From positions 1-64,000 of the forward strand of contig NZ_PIGG01000037.1 of the NCBI RefSeq assembly GCF_002924445.1: DNA of 64,000 nt. Reading direction: 5' to 3'. Source of the DNA: Minwuia thermotolerans (GTDB taxonomy: Bacteria > Pseudomonadota > Alphaproteobacteria > Minwuiales > Minwuiaceae). The notes beneath the pieces are model-generated. The model had not been told where the DNA came from, searched no databases, and worked only from the letters and a program-made list of their open reading frames with translations. Shown here piece after piece: positions 30,681-39,342 of the stretch (the stretch's first letter is position 1; every line of letters starts with the position of its first letter). Position numbers and translations under genes: made by a program.

Positions 30681-31106
30681 TCAGCTCCCGCCGCCGCCCG
30701 CGTTGCCGCCGTCGCTGCCACCCTGGCCGTCGCCTTCCTTCATCGCCCGGAAGGCGGCCCAGGACGTGGCGATCGTTGCCGCCGGGATGGCGAAGCCGGC
30801 GATGCGCTCGACGGACTTCGCCTTCGGCGTGCCGTCCCGGGTGAAGTCCTTCGCCTGGTCCAGGCCGGGGAAGACGTCGAGCAGCTTCTCGTGGATCTCC
30901 GTCTCGGTCATGGGCGGGTCCGCGGGCGCCGGCGCGTCCTCCAGGTGGACGACCAGCATCGGGTCGGCCAGGATGGCCTCCACCTGGTCGGGCCGGAAGT
31001 TGGTGGCGGGCGCCTCGGTCCGCTCGGCCGGCCAGGCGCGGCCGGCGCGGCGGAAGCCGGGCCGCTTCGCGGTCACCACCAGGATCCTGTTCTCGTAGGC
31101 GTGCAT
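30681..31106 (-). CDS. Mu gp35/HI1506-like protein
   Basis: Starting at the ATG that follows GGAG by six bases it reads MHAYENRILVVTAKRPGFRR and ends in a Gly/Ser-rich tail. The middle has FRPDQVEAILADPMLVV, a short LEM/HeH-like helical element seen in FluMu gp35-type proteins. It lies directly downstream of the major capsid gene, 11 bases from its stop. A role in capsid maturation or completion is inferred from position only. Confidence 0.65.
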   Translation of the reverse strand: MHAYENRILVVTAKRPGFRRAGRAWPAERTEAPATNFRPDQVEAILADPMLVVHLEDAPAPADPPMTETEIHEKLLDVFPGLDQAKDFTRDGTPKAKSVERIAGFAIPAATIATSWAAFRAMKEGDGQGGSDGGNAGGGGS

Positions 31107-31117
31107 GGTCATCTCCG

Positions 31118-32011
31118 TCAGCCCAGCCACGGCACGACCAGCAGCTCGGCCGTGCCCTTGTAGACGTTGGTGGCGCCGGCGGCGTCGCGCTCGGCGTTGA
31201 GGATCTCCAGCGCCTCGCCTTCCAGCGAAGGCGGCACGACCAGCAGCCGCGGCATGACGCCGATCGGCCGGCCATGGTCGCCCTTCATCCCCATCAGGCT
31301 CTCGCGGGCGATCTTGTAGTTCGCCTTGTTGAGGGTCTGCTTGGAGCCCCAGGCGAACTGCCAGAAGCCGAACCCGACATTGCGACGGTGCTTGATGCCG
31401 TACTTGTATTCGTCGCTGTTGAAGACCGGCTCGTCGGTGGGCGCGTCCTGGCGGACCAGCGGGCCCTCCTGGCGGACCTGGTGGATCAGCGGCTTCAGCG
31501 GCCGGCTGACGTCCATCAGGAACCAGGGCGTGCCCGCGCCGCCGTCGGTGTTGGCGACCGACTGGACCTCGCCGTTCTCGTCCAGCACCGGGTGGTCGGT
31601 GTCGAAGAAGAACTGCCCGTCATAGCAGACGGTCGAGAAGCCGGCGTTGAGCAGGGGCCAGATCAGCTGGTCCGGGTGCGCGGCGGCCGAGCGGCCCATC
31701 TCCTCGAACATCGGCGCGTAGACGCCGTACTTGTCGTCCTCAATGTGGTCCACCGGCACGCCGAGGGTCAGCTCGAACTTCCGGTTCTTGATCGAGTAGT
31801 CGTGCTGCTGAAGGTTCTGCACGACCCGGTCGCCGAACCATTCGCGCAGGTTCGGCACCTGGCCGAGCCAGCCATACTCCTCCTCGGAAGTGGTCGACGG
31901 CACGCGGGTGGCGACCCGCGGCCACTGCGGCTCGTGCTGGCCAATGCCGTTCTGGAAGCTCGCCTTGAACCCCGTAAAGAGCGTGGCGAGATTGCCCCGG
32001 TTGATGATCAT
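31118..32011 (-). CDS. Major capsid protein (Mu gpT-like)
   Basis: The 297 residues start MIINRGNLATLFTGFKASFQ and carry DDKYGVYAPMFEEMGRSAA and FFDTDHPVLDENG, the conserved core of Mu-like major head subunits (HK97 fold). It follows the decoration gene after 17 bases in the I-decoration-T order. Confidence 0.94.
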   Translation of the reverse strand: MIINRGNLATLFTGFKASFQNGIGQHEPQWPRVATRVPSTTSEEEYGWLGQVPNLREWFGDRVVQNLQQHDYSIKNRKFELTLGVPVDHIEDDKYGVYAPMFEEMGRSAAAHPDQLIWPLLNAGFSTVCYDGQFFFDTDHPVLDENGEVQSVANTDGGAGTPWFLMDVSRPLKPLIHQVRQEGPLVRQDAPTDEPVFNSDEYKYGIKHRRNVGFGFWQFAWGSKQTLNKANYKIARESLMGMKGDHGRPIGVMPRLLVVPPSLEGEALEILNAERDAAGATNVYKGTAELLVVPWLG

Positions 32012-32028
32012 GGTGCTGGAAGCTCCGC

Positions 32029-32865
32029 TCAGTAGGTGATTTCGAGGACGGTGTCGGCCACCCGGGCCGCGCTGTTGGCGCCGCCCACGGTGATGGCGAT
32101 GACGTCGCCGGCGGCCACGGTGTTGGCGGCCGTGGGCGTCGCCTCGTCGACGTCGCCGGCGGCCGAGCCGGCCTCGGCGATCGTGATCACGCCGTTGGTC
32201 ACGGGCGTGCCGTTGATCGAGAGCGTCAGCGTCGCGTCGCCGTCCGCCAGGGCGCCGTCGAGCACCGAGCGGAACTTCGTGATGTCGCCGGCGAGCGGCG
32301 CCACCAGGCGGTAGACGTCGGTGCCGCTCAGATCCGCGGCCTTGGCGTTGAGGAAGATCTTGTCGGCGCCGAGATTGCCGCGCGCGGCGGCCGCGTCATC
32401 GACGTCGCCCAGGTCGTTGGCGGCGAGCAGCGCGCCGTCCGGGCTGACCAGGACCTGCGGCCCGGTGCGGACCCAGACGCCCTGGGCGTCCACGTCGGTG
32501 ACGATGCCTGCGGGGCTGCGCGCGCCGCCATTGCTCGTCTTGGCGACCGTCTGGTCGTCGACGATCCAGCAGGCCTTGCCGATCTCGGAGACCGCGATCG
32601 CCTCGCCGCCCTCCGAATTGGCCCAGCGGAAGACGCCCTCGCGGATCCGGACGGTGATGTCACCATTGGCGCCGGCGGAGTTGTCGGCCCTCTCCTCGGC
32701 GCGGCCCACGGCCACCAGGCCAGTGGCGGTGGCGCCCTGCTGGACGAAGGCGCCGCTGAGCGCCACCAGGGCGCCGGCGTGGATCAGGGTCGCGGCCTTG
32801 ACGGGGAGGTCGTGGAAGACGCCCTCCATCAGCGGCGTGTTGCGGTCGGCGGAAAGCGCGGTCAC
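32029..32865 (-). CDS. Capsid decoration/cement protein
   Basis: The 278 residues (GTG start) have MEGVFHDLPVKAATLIHAGA near the N-terminus, similar to DUF2190-like capsid cement proteins. A Gly/Asp/Ala-rich beta region follows. It is coupled to the protease gene by a GTGA overlap and precedes the capsid gene. Its role is inferred from position and composition. Confidence 0.65.
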   Translation of the reverse strand: MTALSADRNTPLMEGVFHDLPVKAATLIHAGALVALSGAFVQQGATATGLVAVGRAEERADNSAGANGDITVRIREGVFRWANSEGGEAIAVSEIGKACWIVDDQTVAKTSNGGARSPAGIVTDVDAQGVWVRTGPQVLVSPDGALLAANDLGDVDDAAAARGNLGADKIFLNAKAADLSGTDVYRLVAPLAGDITKFRSVLDGALADGDATLTLSINGTPVTNGVITIAEAGSAAGDVDEATPTAANTVAAGDVIAITVGGANSAARVADTVLEITY

Positions 32866-33941
32866 TGGCTGGTCTCCTCGTTCTCGTCACGGGCGGCCTT
32901 GAAGGCCTCGGCCGTGAGGCCCATCGACCGCGCGACCTGCAGCTCCTCGGCCGATAGACCGGACTTGTCGGTGTGCGCGGCGGCGGTGGCGATGGCCGGG
33001 TCGCGGCCGGCGGCGACGATCACCGGGGCCTTCTCGGCCCAGGCGGCGAAGCCCTCCGGGTCGGCGGTGGCGTAGTTCATCGCCCACTCGTTGAGCGCGG
33101 GCGAGACCTTGCCGGCCTTGGTCGCCGCCTCGACGGCGGCCTGCGCGCCGGAGGCGGCGCTCGCCGTCTCCAGCTTCTCGACGCGGGCCGCCAGCTCGTC
33201 ATAGGCGGGCTTCGGCACGTACTTCTTCGGGTCCGGCTCGGCGGAAGCGGTCTGCAGCTTCGCCGCGACGCCGGTGGCGACCGCCTCGGTCAGCTCGTCC
33301 TGGCCGGCGGCATTCGCGACCTTGGCCGCGGCCGTCTCCAGGGCGGTGTGCGAGGTCGAGAGCTGATCGGCCGCCGTGACGATGGCGGCGGCGTCGGCGT
33401 CGTCCGTCAGGCCGAACGCCTTCCGGAGCGCGGCCAGCTGTTCCTTGGTCATGGTGGGGTCGTCCTCCTGGGCGTGTGCGACCGCAGGCAGCTCCTGGAT
33501 CGCGGGAACATTGACCAGACCGGCGCCGACGATGCGGGTGACGTTGCCCGCCTTGTCGGTGCCGAAGGCCGGAGAGATGAAGCGGTAGGCCCTGGACGCC
33601 AGCGCCTCGCGGCCCTCGGCGGTCCACTCGACGCGGCCGCGGATGGCGCCGTCTTCCGCCGCCTCCAGGCGGTCGATCCAGCCGACCGCGCGGCCGGTGC
33701 GGCCGGGCCGGGGCTTGTGGATGTCGTGATCGAAGTCGATGGGCAGGACGTGACCGGCGGCCGTGGCGAGCGAGGTCTCGACGACCTTGGCCGCGTCGGT
33801 CACCCGCCAGGAACCGCGGCCGTCGACGGGAACGACCTCGGCCCCGCCGGCGGGCCAGAGCGTGATCCAATCCCCACCATCGGCCGCCTCGGCGGCGGCG
33901 GTGACGGGCTGGGGCTGTCCGTATGCGAATTGCCGATCCAT
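32862..33941 (-). CDS. Head maturation protease and scaffold (Mu gpI-like)
   Basis: The 359 residues begin MDRQFAYGQPQPVTAAAEAA. The N-terminal half carries HVLPIDFDHDIHKP, RVEWTAEGREALASRAYRFI and SPAF as in Mu I proteases. The second half (from MTKEQLAALRKAFGLTDD, about residue 165) is helical and acts as the internal scaffold; in Mu an inner start there makes gpZ. A 27-bp palindromic site lies 30 bases upstream and probably gives this late block its own promoter. The frame is open further upstream, but that part has no protein-like content. Confidence 0.9.
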   Translation of the reverse strand: MDRQFAYGQPQPVTAAAEAADGGDWITLWPAGGAEVVPVDGRGSWRVTDAAKVVETSLATAAGHVLPIDFDHDIHKPRPGRTGRAVGWIDRLEAAEDGAIRGRVEWTAEGREALASRAYRFISPAFGTDKAGNVTRIVGAGLVNVPAIQELPAVAHAQEDDPTMTKEQLAALRKAFGLTDDADAAAIVTAADQLSTSHTALETAAAKVANAAGQDELTEAVATGVAAKLQTASAEPDPKKYVPKPAYDELAARVEKLETASAASGAQAAVEAATKAGKVSPALNEWAMNYATADPEGFAAWAEKAPVIVAAGRDPAIATAAAHTDKSGLSAEELQVARSMGLTAEAFKAARDENEETSQ

Positions 33942-33970
33942 GGGGCCGACTGTGCGGCTCCCGGCCCGGC

Positions 33971-33997
33971 CGGATAAGGGCGTAACGGTTACGCCCC
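33971..33997 (-). promoter_or_regulatory. Late-gene activator palindrome, copy 1 (before protease/capsid genes)
   Basis: A perfect 9-bp dyad, GGGCGTAAC-G-GTTACGCCC (33978-33996), followed on the minus strand by TTAT. The same 27 bases with one mismatch occur at 46352-46378. Both copies face the same way, in front of late operons. In Mu, C-protein sites lie at lys and I, and these two positions correspond. The likely binder is the Mor/C-like protein at 46386-46739. Confidence 0.7.
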
Positions 33998-34174
33998 ACG
34001 GCCCGCCCCGCCCGGGATGGCGGAGGGTCGGCGGGCGGGGCGACTGTGCCTGGCCGGTCTTGCCGGACTGGGCCAGCCAGCCTCGCAACACGGCGGTCCG
34101 CCACCATGACGCCAGGGAAGAAAATTGTCTATTCTGTCGCCGTCAGGCGGGAAAAGACGAGGGGGACCGGGTTG

Positions 34175-36409
34175 ATGACCGAGCCGTCAGGGGAACAAGC
34201 CGAAATCCAGGAATGGACGATGAATAGCGATCGCCCGATCGCCGAGCCCGACGAGGATCAATTCGAGCTGACGTCCTTTGCCAGAACGATTGCCCGAGTG
34301 ATCGCAAAGAATCGCAGCGAGGACAGCTTCGTCCTCGGTGTCCACGGCCCTTGGGGCATCGGCAAGAGCAGCACGGTCGCCCTCGTCCGGCACTGCCTAG
34401 ATGCCGAGTTTGGTGAGGACAGGGAGAATCTGGAGATCATCGAGTTCAATCCCTGGTGGTTCACCGACAAGGAGTCCCTTCATGCGGATTTCTTTGCGGA
34501 ACTGGCGGCAGCGATGTCCCTGCCTGATAGGGAGAGAGCGCGTCTACGCGCCATCGGTCACCGCTTGGGAAAACACTCGGCCAGTATCGCGCCGATCGTT
34601 GGGCTGATCGGCGGATCCGCCATGGAGAAGGCTCTCAGGGCGACCGGCGGCGTGTTGCAGGACTTTCTTGAAGACCCCAAGGCCACTGTCCCACACGAGC
34701 ACCGGCGGATTTCGGACGCACTTCGGGAAGCAGGCAAGCGTTATCTCGTGGTCATCGACGATCTGGACCGGCTCGATATCGAAGAAGCGATGATGGTGTT
34801 CCAACTCGTGAAATCCTCAGGTCGATTGCCCAACATCACATACATGCTCGTTTTCGATCGAGCTCTGGTCGAGCGTCACCTTAAGGAAAGATTCTCAGGG
34901 GCAGACCAGCAGTATCTCGACAAGATCATCCAGGCTTCCTTCGAGGTGCCTCCTCCAGACAAGACTGACCTCCGCTACAAACTGCGGGAACAGGTCCTTC
35001 GCGCAGTGGATGCGCAGAACCAGGATGACGAGGCACGCATTCTGGACGTCCTTGTTGACGTGGTCTGGCCCTTCCTCAATACGGCGCGAGACCTGGCGCG
35101 GTTCGACAACGTCCTCAAAATCCTTTGGCCATCCGTCGAAGGTGAACTCGACAGGGCGGATTTCGTGGGCATCGAGGCTTTGCGGGTCTTTCTTCCTCTC
35201 CTGCATCGGCGCATTTTTGACAACAAGAATGCCGTGCTCCGACGTCCGGCAGCTCGCGGTCTTTCAGAGGACGACAGGGCTTCGATGACGAAGACGTTGT
35301 TCGACGGCCTTGATCAGCCATCGGTCAGAGTCCTTCAGCAAGCGCTATCGCGCCTATTCCCGAGGTTGGAGATCTACTGGGGTGGTAGTGGCTACGATTC
35401 CGATTGGGAAGCCGAATGGCGCAAGAACCGGCAGATCTGTAGCGAGACCTTTTTCGACTCGTATTTCCGCTATGCCATCGACGACAGCACGTTACCAGCC
35501 TCACAGTTGGATCAGATCATCAGTCAGTCGGGGGACGGGAAGACAGTTGCGAGCGCGCTGCGGAAAGCAAGCGCCCGACCCAGGCGCCAAGGCGGGACTA
35601 AAGCTGCCTCTCTGCTCGATGAGTTGGTGGTTCGCGCCGAGGACGTGCCCGAGCAGAATATCGAAAGCTTCCTCGGGGCTGTGTTCAGTGTGGTTGACGA
35701 GATCAATTTGCCGATAGACGGGTCCAGGCGGTTGGGGGATTTCGAGGACAACGAACTCCGCGCGCACTGGTTGCTCAACCGTTTCAGAGACCGAGTTTCC
35801 AAAGAGCAATTCGATCGTGCAGTCGTCCGGGCTGCGAAGCTCGCGTCTCTGCAGTTCCTTCTGAGCCTTGCGGATCGCGCATTACGAAACAACGGCCTGA
35901 TTGAGGGTCGACGAGGGGCCGAGCGATCCATCGTGTCAAGCGAGGCGGCAATCGAACTGCGTGATCTCGCATTGGAGGCGGTCACGCGGGCCGCATCCGA
36001 TATGTCCTTGCTTCAAGTACCCGAACTGGTTTCTTCGCTCTATGTGTGGATGCAACTGGAGGAGATGATGGGAGAGGAGACTGTCCGGGACTGGGTTCAG
36101 CAGAATCTGGAAGATCCTCAGCTCGTCGTGGCGCTTGCGGGTTCCTTTGTTTCCACGAACCAGTCGTCTTCTGGCCGCAGCAACGTCACTAGAACACGAT
36201 ATTTAGTTCACAAGAAGTTGGTCGCCGGGCTGTGCGATCCGAAACGACTGATTTCCTGTGTCGATGAACTTCTTGCGGGTCCCGGGACGACAGACGAGGA
36301 AAAGAGCACGCTACGCCACTTTCGCGAATTGTGGGATGAAGCCTCGGACGAAGAGCCCTTATTCGTAGAGCAATTGGCGCTCGATGAGGCGGACATGACA
36401 GAGGAGTAG
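34175..36409 (+). CDS. KAP-family P-loop NTPase (cargo island)
   Basis: STAND-like NTPase of 744 residues. Visible motifs are Walker A GPWGIGKSS (58-66), the KAP-typical EFNPWWF (90-96), Walker B LVVIDDLDRLD (191-201) and a sensor strand TYMLVFDR (223-229). The C-terminal 500 residues are alpha-helical without a recognised domain. The usual KAP membrane hairpins are absent or reduced to a mildly hydrophobic stretch (138-149), so it is probably cytosolic. The start has GAGGGGG eight bases upstream; ATGs at 34106 and 34220 are alternatives. The base composition is clearly less GC-rich than its neighbours, and the strand is opposite to all structural genes, both signs of transfer. KAP ATPases occur in defence proteins such as PifA, QatA and Tmn; a defence role here is inferred. 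Confidence 0.9.
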   Translation: MTEPSGEQAEIQEWTMNSDRPIAEPDEDQFELTSFARTIARVIAKNRSEDSFVLGVHGPWGIGKSSTVALVRHCLDAEFGEDRENLEIIEFNPWWFTDKESLHADFFAELAAAMSLPDRERARLRAIGHRLGKHSASIAPIVGLIGGSAMEKALRATGGVLQDFLEDPKATVPHEHRRISDALREAGKRYLVVIDDLDRLDIEEAMMVFQLVKSSGRLPNITYMLVFDRALVERHLKERFSGADQQYLDKIIQASFEVPPPDKTDLRYKLREQVLRAVDAQNQDDEARILDVLVDVVWPFLNTARDLARFDNVLKILWPSVEGELDRADFVGIEALRVFLPLLHRRIFDNKNAVLRRPAARGLSEDDRASMTKTLFDGLDQPSVRVLQQALSRLFPRLEIYWGGSGYDSDWEAEWRKNRQICSETFFDSYFRYAIDDSTLPASQLDQIISQSGDGKTVASALRKASARPRRQGGTKAASLLDELVVRAEDVPEQNIESFLGAVFSVVDEINLPIDGSRRLGDFEDNELRAHWLLNRFRDRVSKEQFDRAVVRAAKLASLQFLLSLADRALRNNGLIEGRRGAERSIVSSEAAIELRDLALEAVTRAASDMSLLQVPELVSSLYVWMQLEEMMGEETVRDWVQQNLEDPQLVVALAGSFVSTNQSSSGRSNVTRTRYLVHKKLVAGLCDPKRLISCVDELLAGPGTTDEEKSTLRHFRELWDEASDEEPLFVEQLALDEADMTEE

Positions 36410-36528
36410 TGACCATCCGGGTGACCATCGACAGCCTGCACGTCATCAGCAGCGTCCAGACCGTCGGCGGCGTCATTACGCTGTTGTTCCTGCTGCTCAC
36501 GCTGCGCAACCGCTTCAAAATGCACTGA
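36409..36528 (+). CDS. Micro-protein with one hydrophobic segment (cargo island)
   Basis: A 39-residue frame whose GTG overlaps the KAP stop (TAGTG). A second in-frame GTG at 36421 would give 35 residues. It reads SLHVISSVQTVGGV followed by ITLLFLLLTL and a basic end RNRFKMH, a pattern of a single-pass membrane peptide with a positive tail. Third positions are strongly G/C. It is too short for confident calling, but the overlap suggests co-translation with the NTPase. Confidence 0.45.
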   Translation: MTIRVTIDSLHVISSVQTVGGVITLLFLLLTLRNRFKMH

Positions 36529-36562
36529 CGCCACCGGCGCCGCGTGCAGGCAGATTGCAACT

Positions 36563-36850
36563 GTGGCGCGGCGCAATGCGATCGCCGATCATCGCCCCAT
36601 GGCCGCGTCGCGCACCGTTCTGGATCTGGTCGAGGATCGCATGATCGCGATCCGCTGCACCCGCTGCGGCAAGAACGGGCGCTACCGCCTGCGCACCCTG
36701 CTGCGCCGCTTCGGCCCCGGGATGGCGGTGCCGGACATGCTCACGGCCCTTCGCGACGCCGGCCGCTGCCCGCGCCGCGGCGATCGGTGGAGCGGCTGCA
36801 GCCTGGCGCTGGCCGAGACACCCGGACCCGAGTTTCTAATAGACGAATAA
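36563..36850 (+). CDS. Zn-ribbon protein (cargo island)
   Basis: The 95 residues have IRCTRCGKNGRYRLRTLLRR and a later Cys pair (GRCPRRG, SGCSL), a four-cysteine zinc site. Similar short proteins with a CxxC-x-GRYR block are common in alphaproteobacterial genomes and prophages without a known function. An inner ATG (36599) is possible. The 170 bases downstream, before the TIR gene, show no gene. Confidence 0.65.
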   Translation: MARRNAIADHRPMAASRTVLDLVEDRMIAIRCTRCGKNGRYRLRTLLRRFGPGMAVPDMLTALRDAGRCPRRGDRWSGCSLALAETPGPEFLIDE

Positions 36851-37020
36851 TAGCCACTAAAAGGGGGCAGGAGCGGCGAGAGCCGGTTCCGGGCCCATCG
36901 GCTCCCGCCGAACCCGAGAAGCCCCCTGACGGCCCCCTGAGAGCGACCCGGGTTGCCGGCTTCATCGCGCATGCACCAGAATGTTGCCGGACGAGCACAA
37001 GAGGGGGCGTGGCCGGCATC

Positions 37021-38448
37021 ATGGCGGAGACCGAGTACGACCTGTTCCTGAGCTTTGCGCGGAACAGCGCGGAGGCGGATTCCATTTCCGACCTAGCGTT
37101 TCGCCTGCAGCGTGAGGTCTACGGGGTCGGCCTGAAGAACGTCCATATCTGGGTGGATCGGAGCGAAGACCCCGCCGCCGAGGCCTGGGAGCGGGCGTGC
37201 GCCGGTGAAAACGATGGCAGCGCCGTTCTTCTGGCCTTCATAACCCCGGCCTGGTTCTCGGACCCCCTGTGCCGCCTGGAGGCGCAACTCTTCCAGTCTT
37301 TCGAGAGACAACTCGGCCGCAAGGACCTGATTCTGCCGGTGCGCTTTCTGCCGACGCGTGACATCGAATTCCCCCGAACGTCGGCCCACCCCAAACTTGC
37401 GGCAGATCTGGTGTCGCGATGGTTGCTTCGTGTCGACGACATGGCGGCCGAAGAGGCCAACGGATTTCGAGGCAGCGCCGAAAGGTTGGCGCTTCTCCTC
37501 AAGGGCCAACTCGGTCAGCAGGATCGGGAACCGGCGAGATATGGTCAGGCCACATACGGGAAATCCAGCTTTGGGCGGGCCAGACTTGGGCAGGCAAGGT
37601 GGAGATCAGCCGAAGAGCTAAATGAGGAGAAAGCGGCCAAGCCGCGACTCGAGGAACCGCAGCTCCGGGCACCGGACCTGCCCCGAGAGGATCTTCGCGC
37701 CCTGAGCGTGGAAGAGGGCGCCACGAAGATCGAGGAGTGGTTCCTTCGGAACTACGAACCGCCGGAGATGGGGACGCCAAGAAATGACGGCGAGTACAAT
37801 TACATCTGGGGTGGCCCCTACGAGACCATCGACGTGATTGAGCAATATTTCGATGACGTCGCTACCTGGGAGCAAATGGAGCGCGCCGCCCTAGAGCTTG
37901 ACCGGTACTCCTTCGAGTGGGCGCCGCACGGAGCGCGAATCCGTCCGTCCGACGATGATACGTGGCAGAATCGGCAGACGAAATGGGAGGAGGAGACCCG
38001 TCCCTGGAACGATGAGCGCTTCTCCGCGGCCAAAGCCCATCAGGACATGCTCCAGCGCATCGAGCAACTGGAAGCGGCACTGGAGAAGATCGGTCAGGGC
38101 CCCGCCGGCATGGGTCACAACCAGCCGCCGGAACCCATCCCCGATGAGCTGCCGATCACCCGAGCGGAATTCGAACAGCTGTCCCACGACGTGGCGCATC
38201 TGAAATCGCTGCCCGCGCAGCCGGATCGCGACCAACTGACCGAAGTGAAGGCCATCCAGGATCGAACCGAATCTCTCGGCCGGCGGATTGCCGGCTGGAT
38301 CCTGAAGAAGGCTGACCGGTTCGTAGATGCTACTGTGATCGTGGCCGGCACGAAGGCCGGCTCGGAGATTCTGGGTATCGCGCCCGCCCTGTTGGAGGTC
38401 GGCCAGACGATCTGGACATGGCTCACGACGCTGGGCTGGCGTTTGTAG
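37021..38448 (+). CDS. TIR-domain protein with C-terminal hydrophobic segment (cargo island)
   Basis: The 475 residues open with a TIR_2-type domain (about 5-160): YDLFLSFARNSAEADSISDL, IWVDRSEDPAAEAWERA, AVLLAFITPAWFSDPLCRLE. Glu87 in CRLEAQ is placed like the catalytic Glu of NAD-cleaving TIR domains. The middle region contains a compact motif NYIWGGPYETIDVIEQYF (260-277), seen to my knowledge in other uncharacterised alphaproteobacterial proteins. A coiled coil (about 335-357), MGHNQPPEP and a helical region follow. The end (VDATVIVAGTKAGSEILGIA onward to Trp-rich WTWLTTLGWRL) could insert in a membrane. TIR effectors in Thoeris, CBASS and similar systems deplete NAD or make signals; that function here is inferred. 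Start alternative: GTG 37009. Confidence 0.82.
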   Translation: MAETEYDLFLSFARNSAEADSISDLAFRLQREVYGVGLKNVHIWVDRSEDPAAEAWERACAGENDGSAVLLAFITPAWFSDPLCRLEAQLFQSFERQLGRKDLILPVRFLPTRDIEFPRTSAHPKLAADLVSRWLLRVDDMAAEEANGFRGSAERLALLLKGQLGQQDREPARYGQATYGKSSFGRARLGQARWRSAEELNEEKAAKPRLEEPQLRAPDLPREDLRALSVEEGATKIEEWFLRNYEPPEMGTPRNDGEYNYIWGGPYETIDVIEQYFDDVATWEQMERAALELDRYSFEWAPHGARIRPSDDDTWQNRQTKWEEETRPWNDERFSAAKAHQDMLQRIEQLEAALEKIGQGPAGMGHNQPPEPIPDELPITRAEFEQLSHDVAHLKSLPAQPDRDQLTEVKAIQDRTESLGRRIAGWILKKADRFVDATVIVAGTKAGSEILGIAPALLEVGQTIWTWLTTLGWRL

Positions 38449-38486
38449 CGACGGGGACGACAACCTGTTCGAACGGAGCAATTGGC

Positions 38487-39206
38487 ATGGACCCAGATGA
38501 TCTGGCAGACGCGTTTGCGAAGATCGATTGGGCCGATACTCAGATCGATGCTCTCGATCAGAAGCTTAGGGGATTTCTGGATCAGAAGCCCTATCGGCTG
38601 AGACCGGTGCCGGATCCCGAGGGGCGCGGCCTGATCTATTTCTTCAAGACTGCGGCTCCCGTGCCCCGGTCAATCGGCGTTCAGACTGGCGCCATCATCC
38701 ACGCGCAGCGAAGCGCGCTCGACCTTCTCGCCTGCGCTCTCGCCGAGCGCAACGGCCATCGGGAGCCCTCCGATACTTACTTTCCTTTCGCCAAATCGGA
38801 GCAGGGACTCGCCGACAAGAGAACCAGGAAGAAGTTTCGGCGTCTTTCCGAAGCGGACCAGGCAGCAATTCTGGGCTTCCGACCGTTTCGCGGCGGCAAC
38901 GCGCTACTCTACGCTCTTCACCATCTGGACCTGACGGATAAGCACCGGAAGCTGCTTGTCTGCGGCATAGAACGCGGGGACGCCCACGTCAGCGGCAACG
39001 GTCATATCAGGCTGATCGCGCTCTGGGATGGCCCCTACACCGATGGCGACCCAGTCGCACGATGGGACGCCGACGAGGGCCTGCAGTTGAACATCACGCT
39101 GAGCGTATCGCTGGCCGACGTTCCCGACATCGGTCGTCCGCCCGTTGCCGAGATGCTCCGGAAATTCAGCGAAATGACGCGGTCGATCTTGGAGTCCTTC
39201 CAATAG
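38487..39206 (+). CDS. Conserved unknown protein, DKHR-motif type (cargo island)
   Basis: The 239 residues begin MDPDDLADAFAKIDWADTQI, with a GGAGC ribosome-binding site. The helical segment IIHAQRSALDLLACALAERN (70-89) and the later ALHHLDLTDKHRKLL (143-157) are the two recognisable blocks of a widespread family without assigned function. It begins 38 bases after the TIR gene, so it is likely co-transcribed and may be its partner. It has no signal peptide or membrane segment. HEPN-type RNase motifs are not convincing (R and H are too close). Confidence 0.7.
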   Translation: MDPDDLADAFAKIDWADTQIDALDQKLRGFLDQKPYRLRPVPDPEGRGLIYFFKTAAPVPRSIGVQTGAIIHAQRSALDLLACALAERNGHREPSDTYFPFAKSEQGLADKRTRKKFRRLSEADQAAILGFRPFRGGNALLYALHHLDLTDKHRKLLVCGIERGDAHVSGNGHIRLIALWDGPYTDGDPVARWDADEGLQLNITLSVSLADVPDIGRPPVAEMLRKFSEMTRSILESFQ

Positions 39207-39306
39207 CCCCTGCCTTCGGATCCGTCATCGAGGCCATCCACCGATCTGCACTGAGCACTTTTGGGAGGTCATCTCCAATCGGTCCCACAACCGCCGGCCC
39301 TCTGGC

Positions 39307-39335
39307 TTTCATCGCGGCGGGCGGATCGCTATATT
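39307..39335 (+). promoter_or_regulatory. Sigma-70-like promoter for a predicted small RNA
   Basis: TTTCAT (39307-39312), 17 bases, then TATATT (39330-39335). The expected transcript start is about 39342, exactly at the foot of the structured element that follows. It points away from the cargo genes and towards the converging MuF gene. Confidence 0.5.
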
Positions 39336-39342
39336 GACGGTG

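Noticed and set aside
36544-37020. Extending the TIR gene to an upstream ATG at 36544 (634 residues)
   Set aside because: The added part is in the shadow of the Zn-ribbon gene, has low-complexity Arg/Pro content, and the TIR domain begins normally at 37021.
38487-39206. HEPN toxin assignment for the last cargo gene
   Set aside because: No convincing R-x4-6-H motif. The R..H pair seen is too close and not placed in the right helix.
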